From Ktedonobacter sp. SOSP1-85 (GTDB lineage: Bacteria > Chloroflexota > Ktedonobacteria > Ktedonobacterales > Ktedonobacteraceae), in the NCBI RefSeq assembly GCF_016587415.1, contig NZ_BNJI01000003.1, positions 2,003,905 through 2,067,904 of the forward strand: a DNA stretch of 64,000 nt, read 5' to 3'. The position numbers and the translations under genes were made by a program. The notes under the pieces are model-generated. The model searched no databases. It saw nothing but the letters and a program-made list of their open reading frames with translations, and was not told the origin of the DNA. Shown here piece after piece: positions 10,089 to 16,892 of this stretch (position 1 is the stretch's first letter; every line of letters begins with the position of its first letter).

Positions 10089-10122
10089 GAGCCGTGTGAA
10101 GGGAAACTTTCACGCACGGTTC
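10089..10122 (+). ncRNA. Group II intron domain V (intron 2)
   Basis: Textbook 34-nt domain V: GAGCCGTGTGAAGGGAAACT then TTCACGCACGGTTC, with a GAAA tetraloop. It remains intact although the intron protein is destroyed. Confidence 0.9.
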
Positions 10123-10315
10123 TGGATTGGCGGTGAGGAGAGCGATCTCCTCGCCGACCATACGAAAAACACAACGCTAATGCACGGGGCGATTCGGGGT
10201 AGCTCCAATTTTCCCCTCTAAATTACTCTAAGGAGATAGAATCAAAAATCCATCTTAGATTTTTTACTCTAAAGAATGAGGAAGTAGAAGCACTCCCTGG
10301 GTGCTCATCCCAAGA

Positions 10316-10510
10316 TCATGTAGGCGGTTCAGGAGGTGCTTTTTTCGCCTCTCTCACGTAGCGGTATAATGTCGAGCGAAAGATTCCAAGAGTTGAGCAA
10401 ATGTCGTCAACGGAGTGATTGTGATCTTCAACCAATTGCCTCACCAGGGCAACTTTCCCCTCCGTCAAAAGCTTTCGTGGTCGGCCTCCCACACTCCCCT
10501 GGCTCAACAC
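10316..10510 (-). pseudogene. Serine recombinase (resolvase/invertase) C-terminal fragment
   Basis: 64 residues reading GGRPRKLLTEGKVALVRQLV then HSVDDICSTLGIFRSTLYRYV, the DNA-binding HTH of Hin/Tn3-type resolvases. The catalytic N-terminal domain with its serine is absent; upstream of about 10520 the frame enters the TetR promoter region. Probably left by a lost transposon. Confidence 0.8.
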
Positions 10511-10543
10511 AAGGCAATAGATCGTACTCGTTCATAGTTCCCC

Positions 10544-10572
10544 TTGACATTTTACTTACTAGTAAGTAAAAT
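10544..10572 (+). promoter_or_regulatory. TetR-gene promoter with perfect palindromic operator
   Basis: TTGACA (10544-10549), a 17-base spacer and TAAAAT (10567-10572) form a strong sigma70-like promoter. Overlapping it is a perfect 24-base palindrome, 10549-10572, centred on TTACTTACTAGTAAGTAA, an ideal operator for a TetR dimer. The -10 box ends only seven bases before the ATG at 10580, so the mRNA probably starts at or next to the start codon (leaderless). Confidence 0.82.
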
Positions 10573-10579
10573 TAAAAGC

Positions 10580-11155
10580 ATGAATACACAGGCAAATACA
10601 GCACAACAGATTATTGAGATCGCGCTTGGACTCATGATAGAGCGAGGATACAACGCCTTCAGCTATGCCGACATTAGTGAGCGGATGGGAATCAGGAAGG
10701 CCGGTATCCATTATCATTTTCCTAATAAAAGCGACCTGGGGCGTTCCGTTGTCTCCTATTATCGTACACTGGCGCAGCAGGGACTCAACCAGATTGACCA
10801 GATCATGTCTGATCCCAGAGAGAAGCTCACTCTCTACACAGAGAATTTCTACAGGCAAATGAAGGAAGCCAAATTCTTTTGTCTCTGCACCCTCCTGGCC
10901 ACTGAGCTTCCGACCCTGCCTGAATGCGTCCGTGACGAGATTCAGGGCTATTTCCGCGAGCACACAGCCTGGTTTGCTACGCTACTGGCAAGCGGTCGAG
11001 CACAGGGCATCTTCAGCTTTGGTGGTGATTCCACGATCAAGGCTCAAAGTGTCCTCGCTGCCATCCAGGGAGCCATGATTGCCGCGCGCGCCTATCAAGA
11101 TCCCGAGCACTTTCGCACGATTGCGCTCCAGGTGTGTTCAGATTTGCAAACGTAG
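10580..11155 (+). CDS. TetR/AcrR-family transcriptional regulator
   Basis: 191-aa repressor. The N-terminal HTH is plain (IIEIALGLMIERGYNAFSYA, then DISERMGIRKAGIHYHFPNK). The C-terminal ligand domain resembles TetR_C proteins with a CLCTLLATE cysteine pair around residue 100. The ATG at 10580 is preferred to in-frame codons further upstream because those lie inside the promoter. It very likely represses itself through the palindrome at 10549-10572 and the adjacent DUF308 gene through the weaker site at 11183-11200. Ligand unknown. Confidence 0.9.
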   Translation: MNTQANTAQQIIEIALGLMIERGYNAFSYADISERMGIRKAGIHYHFPNKSDLGRSVVSYYRTLAQQGLNQIDQIMSDPREKLTLYTENFYRQMKEAKFFCLCTLLATELPTLPECVRDEIQGYFREHTAWFATLLASGRAQGIFSFGGDSTIKAQSVLAAIQGAMIAARAYQDPEHFRTIALQVCSDLQT

Positions 11156-11182
11156 AGGAAGTCTCTTTTTTTGGGGTATAAA

Positions 11183-11200
11183 CCTACTTACTAGAAGGTA
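11183..11200 (+). promoter_or_regulatory. Second, imperfect TetR operator
   Basis: CCTACTTACTAGAAGGTA keeps the core CTTACTAG of the operator at 10549-10572 but is degenerate on the right half. It lies 34 bases before the DUF308 gene, next to TATAAA-like sequence. This supports co-regulation of that gene by the TetR protein. Confidence 0.5.
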
Positions 11201-11233
11201 TAAATCTGATAGCATTACTGAAAAGAGGAAAAC

Positions 11234-11818
11234 ATGTCGATACTAAATTCATTGAGAGCTAACCCGAGTGCAAACACTGCACTTCTTATGCGTAATCTGT
11301 ACTTTGTGCGAGCCGCTTTTGCACTGGTTTGGGCGCTTGGCCTTCTCTCCCTGGTTACTATGCCTGTACTTGCTACCTTCCTACTCATCTTTTATCCAGC
11401 ATTTGACGCTGGCTCTTCTCTCTATGATGCTTACGTTCATCGTACCTCAAAGAACACTCTGGCTCAAAAAACAAATGGAGTCATTAGCTTACTTGCTGTT
11501 CTAGCTGTGCTCGTTGTTACCTCGATGGGAGTTCCAGCTATCTTACGTGTGTTCGGTATCTGGGCTATTCTCACGGGTGGAATAGAATTAGTAACGGCAA
11601 TACGACGGTGGAAAGAACTTCGTGGTCAAGCGGTCCTCGTCTTCGGTGGAGCTGTCTCTATTATTGCCGGAATCGTCTTTATTGCCTCTGCTGGAAAGCC
11701 CACATTTGGCCTGGGCAGCCTGGCTGGTTACGCCCTGATGGGAAGCTGGCAATTTCTTTTTTCTGCTCTCCGTCTGATCAAACAAGCTCACCAGAATACA
11801 CAAACTGATCTGCATTAG
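11234..11818 (+). CDS. DUF308 (HdeD-like) membrane protein
   Basis: 194 aa with about six hydrophobic segments arranged as repeated pairs, typical of the DUF308 family (for example GIWAILTGGIELVTAIRRW, then a second AGIVFIASAG repeat). The family is linked to acid or stress resistance, but no activity is established. AGAGGAAAAC precedes the ATG. It lies 78 bases downstream of the TetR gene with a related operator between them, so it is probably that repressor's target. Confidence 0.82.
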   Translation: MSILNSLRANPSANTALLMRNLYFVRAAFALVWALGLLSLVTMPVLATFLLIFYPAFDAGSSLYDAYVHRTSKNTLAQKTNGVISLLAVLAVLVVTSMGVPAILRVFGIWAILTGGIELVTAIRRWKELRGQAVLVFGGAVSIIAGIVFIASAGKPTFGLGSLAGYALMGSWQFLFSALRLIKQAHQNTQTDLH

Positions 11819-11882
11819 GATGCAGATGTGCTCGCTTCATGGTTCTGTCTCAATTGAAGCATGAAGTGGAACTCCATCAACT

Positions 11883-11965
11883 GAGATAAGCCCAGGATAC
11901 GTGTAAAATTCTATCAGACGTGAGACCCTAGTGATAGAATTCAGCACGTATCCTGGGCTTATCTC
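11883..11965. repeat. Long stem-loop (21 + 10 bp perfect arms)
   Basis: GAGATAAGCCCAGGATACGTG (11883-11903) pairs perfectly with 11945-11965, and inside it AATTCTATCA (11907-11916) pairs with TGATAGAATT (11932-11941), leaving a 15-base loop. It starts 65 bases after the DUF308 stop. No T-run follows, so it is more likely a small palindromic element than a simple terminator. Confidence 0.8.
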
Positions 11966-11998
11966 AAATTCCTTAGCGTGCGTTTTCGTTCCATCAAT

Positions 11999-12108
11999 GA
12001 TACTGTTGCTAAATTCGCTGGCCTAGCTTGACAAGAAAGTGCTGACTTTCTCAATGTGAGCTTGAACAACCTCCCCAAAAGGATAAGAAGTGAATTTAGC
12101 AACAGTAT
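11999..12108. mobile_element. 110-bp MITE-like element with 17-bp inverted ends
   Basis: ATACTGTTGCTAAATTC at the left end (12000-12016) is repeated in inverse as GAATTTAGCAACAGTAT at the right end (12092-12108). The element is bounded on both sides by the 8-bp direct repeat CCATCAAT (11991-11998 and 12109-12116), which fits a target-site duplication. The interior codes for nothing convincing. Confidence 0.72.
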
Positions 12109-12195
12109 CCATCAATACTCAGAAGCCCTACTCTGCTTTTTTTTCGCAGTTGTGGAAGAATATGTGCTTTTTTTCGCGGATACGATAGAATTTTT

Positions 12196-13067
12196 TGGTA
12201 GTAAGCGCGAAGAGTGGTCAGATTTTAGGGCGACGAGTGATCAATCGGCGCGAAGAGTGAGCAGCTCAACCATTGACTGCTTGAGAAGCTGCTCCCCATC
12301 TTGCTTTTTCCAGCAACATTTTGTAAATTTGCATGCTTCCGGGAAGAGCTAAGAGGAACCATGAGGCTGGTCAAGACGAGGAACAAGCGGTATCTGTCAG
12401 GCTCCTCAGATGGAGTAACTATTCAGGCACCGCTTCGCTTTTGCGCATCAATGGCGTATAGGTCAGACCAACTAGGATACCTTCAGGGCTGAGGAGACGG
12501 GTCACTGTCTGGCCCCATGGCTCCTTCTTCGCTGCTATCAGGAGCTGATAGCCTTTTGCCTTTAGCTCCTCAGATGCCTGGGCAACGTCTTCGACATCAA
12601 ATTCGAGCCGGGAGGTGGGAGCTGGCAGATCGGTTGGCCATTCGTTCACGCCAAAACAGGATTGAGCTGCCTGTGAAAGCGGCCACAGGGCAAATGTTTT
12701 GACTCCCTGAAGACCTTCGGTGTGCAAGTAACCGTCAGTTTCTTCCTGGAAAGAAATGCCCAGGCTCTCTTGATAGAACGTTGCGCTTTTCTGCATATCT
12801 GAGACGATCGGCCCGAATCCGACGACGAACAAGACCTTCATCATCTTCTCCTTTTCCAGTTTGTGAGCAGTATCGTTACCATACTACTGAGTATACGATC
12901 GGGCAGCTCAATCCGTCGCGCGACAAAGAACGTCATTTACACCCTTGAGAAGAAGGATATCAGATGAGAAGCGGTTTTTCCCAGGGACATCTGTACCAGT
13001 GTTCACTCTTCGCGCCGATTAATCACTCGTCGCCCTAAAATCTGACCACTCTTCGCGCTTACTACCA
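12196..13067. mobile_element. 872-bp element with 65-bp IS21-like inverted ends and a passenger gene
   Basis: The first 65 bases (12196-12260) and last 65 (13003-13067) are inverted copies with one mismatch. They begin TGGTAGTAAGCGCGAAGAGT and end in CA, and each arm holds three tandem variants of GGCGCGAAGAGTG(A/G)TCA. TG...CA tips and repeated internal motifs are features of IS21-family ends. TTTTT lies on both outer sides. No istA/istB is present; the only clear gene is a VOC protein, so it would have to move in trans. Confidence 0.68.
12419..12844 (-). CDS. VOC-family (glyoxalase/bleomycin-resistance fold) protein
   Basis: About 141 aa with the two beta-alpha-beta-beta-beta modules of the vicinal oxygen chelate fold: VVGFGPIVSDMQKSATFYQE, SLGISF, then LEFDVEDVAQASEELKAKGY and LLSPEGILVGL. 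Such proteins bind metal and act as lyases, dioxygenases or drug-binding proteins; the specificity is not readable. Two ATGs in tandem (12842-12844 and 12839-12841) follow AAAAGGAGAAG. The gene lies wholly inside the repeat-bounded element 12196-13067. Confidence 0.82.
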   Translation of the reverse strand: MMKVLFVVGFGPIVSDMQKSATFYQESLGISFQEETDGYLHTEGLQGVKTFALWPLSQAAQSCFGVNEWPTDLPAPTSRLEFDVEDVAQASEELKAKGYQLLIAAKKEPWGQTVTRLLSPEGILVGLTYTPLMRKSEAVPE

Positions 13068-13338
13068 TTTTTCACGATTTTCATCAGAACAGGAACCGTC
13101 TTTGAGCTCATTTCATTTCGCGCTTACGATGGAACTTACACCACTACCTTTCCTTTTCTCTGGATGAGCTGTACGCAAAAAAACGCGTCGCGCCCAGGGG
13201 GGTCATCGTCATTTGCGCATCGATAAAGCAATGTGAGGTATTGTACATTCAGGTTGAGAAAGAAACAGATATACTCTCTCATATACATATCCTTACAGAT
13301 GTCGTTCAAAGAAGTGAAAAACAAGGGCACATCCATCT

Positions 13339-13566
13339 ATGCATATTTCACACAACATGTTGCCACAGGGGATCTCTCAGCAGGCAACCATGCATCAGTT
13401 AGGAAAGGTGCGCAAGGTCTACGAATCGCGCTACACTAATCCTCTAGCAATGATAAGTACGTTGCTGGGCATCATGATCGTTGCTCTCATCATGATAATG
13501 GCTATCCTCATCTTCTCCCCTACCCCTTCTCCATTTTTATATATAGTGGCCGCTGAATGGCATTGA
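13339..13566 (+). CDS. Short membrane-anchored ORF, possible truncated gene
   Basis: 75 residues with a cytoplasmic start (VRKVYESRYTNPLAM) and one strong hydrophobic helix (LLGIMIVALIMIMAILIF). It ends abruptly shortly after the helix, so it may be the N-terminal stub of a larger membrane-anchored protein. No strong ribosome site is seen at the first ATG. Confidence 0.35.
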   Translation: MHISHNMLPQGISQQATMHQLGKVRKVYESRYTNPLAMISTLLGIMIVALIMIMAILIFSPTPSPFLYIVAAEWH

Positions 13567-13664
13567 CAACCTTCTGTGGTCGAGTTCATATGCCCACTAT
13601 TCCCTGATGCAAAAAGTTGTGGCACACCCGTATTCACGTATTCACTTCCAGGGTATTGGCACTT

Positions 13665-14168
13665 CTATAGCATTTTTGGACAGAGGCAATAATCGTGCAG
13701 GTCCCCAAGGTTGGTTTGCAGCCAACGCAACCCCTGCTTAATCGTGTTGTCATTCTGATGGCGCAGGGATCGGCAGAGGAGCTGGCCCTGCAACCGCTGA
13801 ACAAAAAGGACCTCCTCAACGCCATGATGCCAGATCCCGATAATCCCAATGGACTTGTCGGGATCTGACAACATAAAGGCCTTTACCTCTCTTTGAAAGG
13901 CCCTCACCTGCGTCAAAACGGTCAAAGTGAGCGGGGTCTCTCCCTCCCGACAAAGGACATAGGTGGTGGGAATACCTGTGGATTGAGAGAGGGTGTGCTC
14001 CGCGACAGTCGCGCGCAGCGACTGGGTAAGAAGACGATAATCACCTTGTAGCCCGGCGTTCTGCTGATCCGTCTTACTCAAGACGCCTTCTCCCTTGTCG
14101 GATTCGTCACAAAAGAATACCTTCCCCTCCCAATAGAAGCAACCATAGACTCCATCATTATTCGGCAT
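13665..14168 (-). CDS. Hypothetical protein
   Basis: 167 aa starting MPNNDGVYGCFYWEGKVFFC. It is soluble in character, with mixed alpha/beta composition and several cysteines, and no motif I recognise. It is 79 bases downstream of the YciI-like gene on the same strand, so the two could be co-transcribed. The single frame of normal composition makes it a plausible real gene. Confidence 0.5.
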   Translation of the reverse strand: MPNNDGVYGCFYWEGKVFFCDESDKGEGVLSKTDQQNAGLQGDYRLLTQSLRATVAEHTLSQSTGIPTTYVLCREGETPLTLTVLTQVRAFQREVKAFMLSDPDKSIGIIGIWHHGVEEVLFVQRLQGQLLCRSLRHQNDNTIKQGLRWLQTNLGDLHDYCLCPKML

Positions 14169-14247
14169 GCTGCTATTCTACCATGCAGATTTCTTCAATG
14201 GAAGAAACGCTGTTTCTCATTCACAATACCAATACAACCTGTTTGTC

Positions 14248-14577
14248 CTAATGACTAACTTCGCTTCTGATGTTTGCAATGTGGTTGAATTCTCCAAGGT
14301 TATGGGAAATTAAAGGGTGCCACGGATGGGCGACCCCTTTGCAGATGCCTGCACGGATGGCTGGATCTGCCTCTATAACCTTGTCCGCCTCTTCCTGGCT
14401 TTGAACATTGATAATGTTTAAGCCACCTGCGTCATCCATCAGAGGCCCTGCTATAACGAGCACATTGTCCCCATCCAGGCGCATCATATACCTGGTATGT
14501 TCTTCCAAGTCCTGTTCAGTCACCAGCTTTCCTTGAATCCAATTAAGCCCTGGAGTGTAGAACATCGCGAATAACAT
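14248..14577 (-). CDS. YciI-like (YCII-related domain) protein
   Basis: 109 aa beginning MLFAMFYTPGLNWIQGKLVT, with HTRYMMRLDGDNVLVIAGPL, followed by a DDAGGLNII turn and EEADKVIEADPAIRAG. This is the ferredoxin-like YCII domain pattern with the conserved His (EEHTRYM) and Asp (DPA). Family members act in chlorinated-aromatic breakdown or have no known role. AGGAGAAG precedes the ATG. Its 5' side borders the IS6 element. Confidence 0.82.
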   Translation of the reverse strand: MLFAMFYTPGLNWIQGKLVTEQDLEEHTRYMMRLDGDNVLVIAGPLMDDAGGLNIINVQSQEEADKVIEADPAIRAGICKGVAHPWHPLISHNLGEFNHIANIRSEVSH

Positions 14578-14657
14578 TTCTCTTCTCCTTGAGTGGCACT
14601 GGGGTAATCTTGTGCCACTCCTTCTTTTGTGAACTCGACGTTGGATACTCTCTTAAT

Positions 14658-15579
14658 GGCTGTGTTGCAAAAAAGGAAAAGATCAGCAAAGGCCTGTTTG
14701 TCCTCTTGCTATAGCACTTAGGCACCCACCCCGAACATGCCGGTGATGAAGGCTGCCTGACTGAGAATATCTCCTTTGCCCACGCCTCGTATCTGCCCTT
14801 TGCGCACCATGTTCATCACCTCGTATCCTTGCAAGGTTCGCTCCGCAGTCGCAAAAGAAAAGAAGCCCATCCCGGGTTTGGTCAGCCGCTTGATAAACCG
14901 ATGATCTTGTTCGATCAGATTGTTGAGGTATTTGACCTGCCTCAATTCAACACTCTCGGAGAGCATTCCGGCTGCTTTCAGATCAGCAATGGCTTTGGGA
15001 TAGGCCGCGTTTTTATCGACGTTGATGACACGAGGGGCTAACTGGAGAGTCGGGGGAACTGTGAGAAGAGAAGACGTGGTCTCTCCCTCACGCCTCGAAC
15101 AGGCTTGAGAGGCTGAGCGAGCTAAGGACTGCAAGGCTTTGCGGAAGAAGCGTTTGGCGGCCTCTGCATCCCGCGTTGGGCTCAAGAGAAACTCCAGCGT
15201 GTTCCCATGCGAATCAACCGCTCGGTAGAGATAGGTCCACGTTTTTTTGATCTTGATGTACGTCTCGTCCACACGCCAGGAGTCGTTGGTAACCTTGAGG
15301 TGAGGCTTGCATCGTTTATTCAGTTCTGGGGCATAGCGTTGGACCCAGCGATAGATCGTCGTGTGGTCAACGGCGAATCCGCGCTCCATCATCATTTCCT
15401 CCAGATCCCGGTAACTCAATGCATAACGCAAGTACCAACGTACACACAGGAGTATGATGCTAGCTTCAAAATGTCGCCATTTAAATGCACTTGGAGGTTG
15501 GACACGCATTGCAAAAATACCTCATGTTCTCTCAATACACCAGAGTTTAGAGAACTTCTCTTATTTTTGCAACACAATC
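14658..15579 (-). mobile_element. IS6-family insertion sequence (type a), copy 1
   Basis: Ends share TGTGTTGCAAAAA as inverted repeats (left at 14661, right TTTTTGCAACACA ending 15576), with the outer bases GGC and TC matching the GGTTGTGTTGCAA tips of the copies at 50476 and 60879 in part. It carries one transposase. The right end abuts exactly the left end of the 481-bp duplication at 15580. Flanking octamers CTCTTAAT and CTCTGAAC are similar but not identical. Confidence 0.82.
14718..15509 (-). CDS. IS6-family DDE transposase (type a)
   Basis: 263 aa. IS6 hallmarks: ILLCVRWYLRYALSYRDLEE, DHTTIYRWVQRYAPEL, the first catalytic Asp in WRVDETYIKI, the second in VINVDKNAAYP and the Glu in NNLIEQDHRFIKRL. 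All catalytic residues are present and the frame is open, so the enzyme may work. It has an insertion of about 35 residues (LARSASQACSRREGETTSSL...) before the second Asp that the type b transposases lack. Confidence 0.92.
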   Translation of the reverse strand: MRVQPPSAFKWRHFEASIILLCVRWYLRYALSYRDLEEMMMERGFAVDHTTIYRWVQRYAPELNKRCKPHLKVTNDSWRVDETYIKIKKTWTYLYRAVDSHGNTLEFLLSPTRDAEAAKRFFRKALQSLARSASQACSRREGETTSSLLTVPPTLQLAPRVINVDKNAAYPKAIADLKAAGMLSESVELRQVKYLNNLIEQDHRFIKRLTKPGMGFFSFATAERTLQGYEVMNMVRKGQIRGVGKGDILSQAAFITGMFGVGA

Positions 15580-15687
15580 CTCTGAACAACGAGCAAAAGC
15601 CAGATTCGCCCCCAGAAAAATGCTTAGCTTATATATCTTCAAGAAACGCAAGAGGTTGTGCTAGAATAGTAGAAAGATTTTACCAAA

Positions 15688-15708
15688 TTCATTACTAATA
15701 GTAATGAA
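15688..15708 (+). promoter_or_regulatory. Inverted repeat upstream of the XRE stub
   Basis: TTCATTAC-TAATA-GTAATGAA, perfect 8-bp arms, 18 bases before the ATG. The full-length copy has the same site at 25233-25253 with one mismatch (GCAATGAA). A likely autoregulatory operator for the XRE domain; inference. Confidence 0.5.
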
Positions 15709-15725
15709 AAAGAAGTAGTATCACC

Positions 15726-16060
15726 ATGAGCGACAAGCAGAAGATACCCTCGTCCACCAAAAAGAGTGCCGGACAGCATCTCAAAGAAGAGCGAGAGATG
15801 CGCGGCTGGTCTCAACAGTACGTTGCCGAGCAACTTGGAGCCGACCGTTACTACCTCAGCAGATGGGAAAATGGCAAGATGCTGCCCAGCCCCTACTACC
15901 GAGAGAAGCTCTGTGCGCTTTTTGGCAAAAACGCCAGGGAACTGGGCCTCATTTCCCAGGAAACGCCGCTGGAAATGGATACGCTGGAACCTGAGAGCAT
16001 TGCTCATGGAAGTAGTGACGATCCTGCCATTCCACCTCCACCGGATGAATCTCGTGCGCT
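15726..16060 (+). pseudogene. XRE-family HTH stub of an NB-ARC/TPR regulator
   Basis: The first 112 residues equal those of the protein at 25271 (LKEEREMRGWSQQYVAEQLG, a xenobiotic-response-element HTH, then the PPPPDESRAL linker). After this the reading frame enters unrelated sequence and continues to a stop near 16292 without any NB-ARC motif. The HTH is complete, so a DNA-binding-only product that competes with the full regulator is conceivable but unproven. Confidence 0.75.
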
Positions 16061-16308
16061 CTCTTGCGCGGTGCCAGGCGCGTTGCTCATCTCATGCCTT
16101 TCGAGAAGGAAAGAATGGCCCACACCTCTCGTTTTCGGCAACCTGGAGAGACGCAACACCCGTCTCTTTCGAGACTCAATCCTGGGGAACGTACCCACCG
16201 GGGCGGAGGCTTTTCCTGATGCTCTTCTTGACACTGCTGCTCTTCCTAATGCCGTGCATCCTGTGGTGTCGTGCCGACGCCTCAGCAAATAGCTTGTACA
16301 ATGGTTGA

Positions 16309-16892
16309 ATGCGGTAACGTTTTTCCCCGTAGCCCTTCGCTATGGAACCCGTACGTTATTCAGTTCTCAAGGTACTACCGATATATTCACACAGAGGAGC
16401 AAAAAAGTGGAAATGCACGAGATGTAAGGGGTAAAACCAGGACCGCTAACCACTGGGTCTAAAGACCCGTGGCTTGCGCGGGCTCAAGCCCATTTTCAGT
16501 CGTTTACGAGAACTGTTGCCAATCGTTGAGTAGCCGAGTTTCTCCTGAGAAAGCAGGAAGAAAGCACTAAGCGTGATCTGGTGACGTGAAGCGATGTATG
16601 TACTCCCATGGGGCCATCAGACATGCCTGCGCACCACCCATGGCTGTATCTGTAAGGGGCGGACCCCATAGAGCAAATGTCTATGGGGTTAGTAATGGCT
16701 ATAGATAGGATTGGACTTACCGTGGGTCACAGATTCTATTGTAATACGATCATGAACAGAAATATATGTATTTCTGGGGACATCATCAAAAAGACATCTC
16801 TATGATGATGGGATCTTGTGTCCCCATTTTCTCATCTGAGACATCCTGGAGTTGACCCTGTTTGGTGTGGTCGACGAACGGGACTCTTGTTA
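16309..16892. other. Gene-free stretch, possible IS200/IS605-type right end
   Basis: No convincing coding frame. 16450-16580 contains short hairpins (GGTCTAAAGACC; GCGCGGGCTCAAGCCC) and a string ending AGCAGGAAGAAAGCAC that resembles the structured 3' region following tnpB genes, but no TnpB coding sequence is left that I can recognise. CCCCATAGA...TCTATGGGG (about 16663-16687) forms an 8- to 9-bp hairpin. Confidence 0.3.

Larger units (their letters stand above)
8931..10162 (+). mobile_element. Group II intron 2, 5'-truncated and decayed
   Basis: Directly follows intron 1. It lacks domains I-III, carries a broken RT-HNH gene and keeps a perfect domain V (10089-10122) and a domain VI-like stem with GGCGGTGAGGAG pairing to CTCCTCGCCG, ending near CCATAC at about 10162. 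Its protein belongs to a different intron subgroup from intron 1, so this is not a tandem duplication. Confidence 0.7.
15580..16060 (+). repeat. Truncated duplicate of 25125-25605
   Basis: 481 bases nearly identical to 25125-25605, covering the promoter region and first ~112 codons of the XRE-NB-ARC-TPR regulator. Only scattered differences are seen (for example CCCCAG/ACGCCAG near 15613, TATATATC/TACGTATC near 15633, GTAATG/GCAATG at 15701). It begins precisely at the IS6 end and stops after CTCGTGCGCT. Confidence 0.92.
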
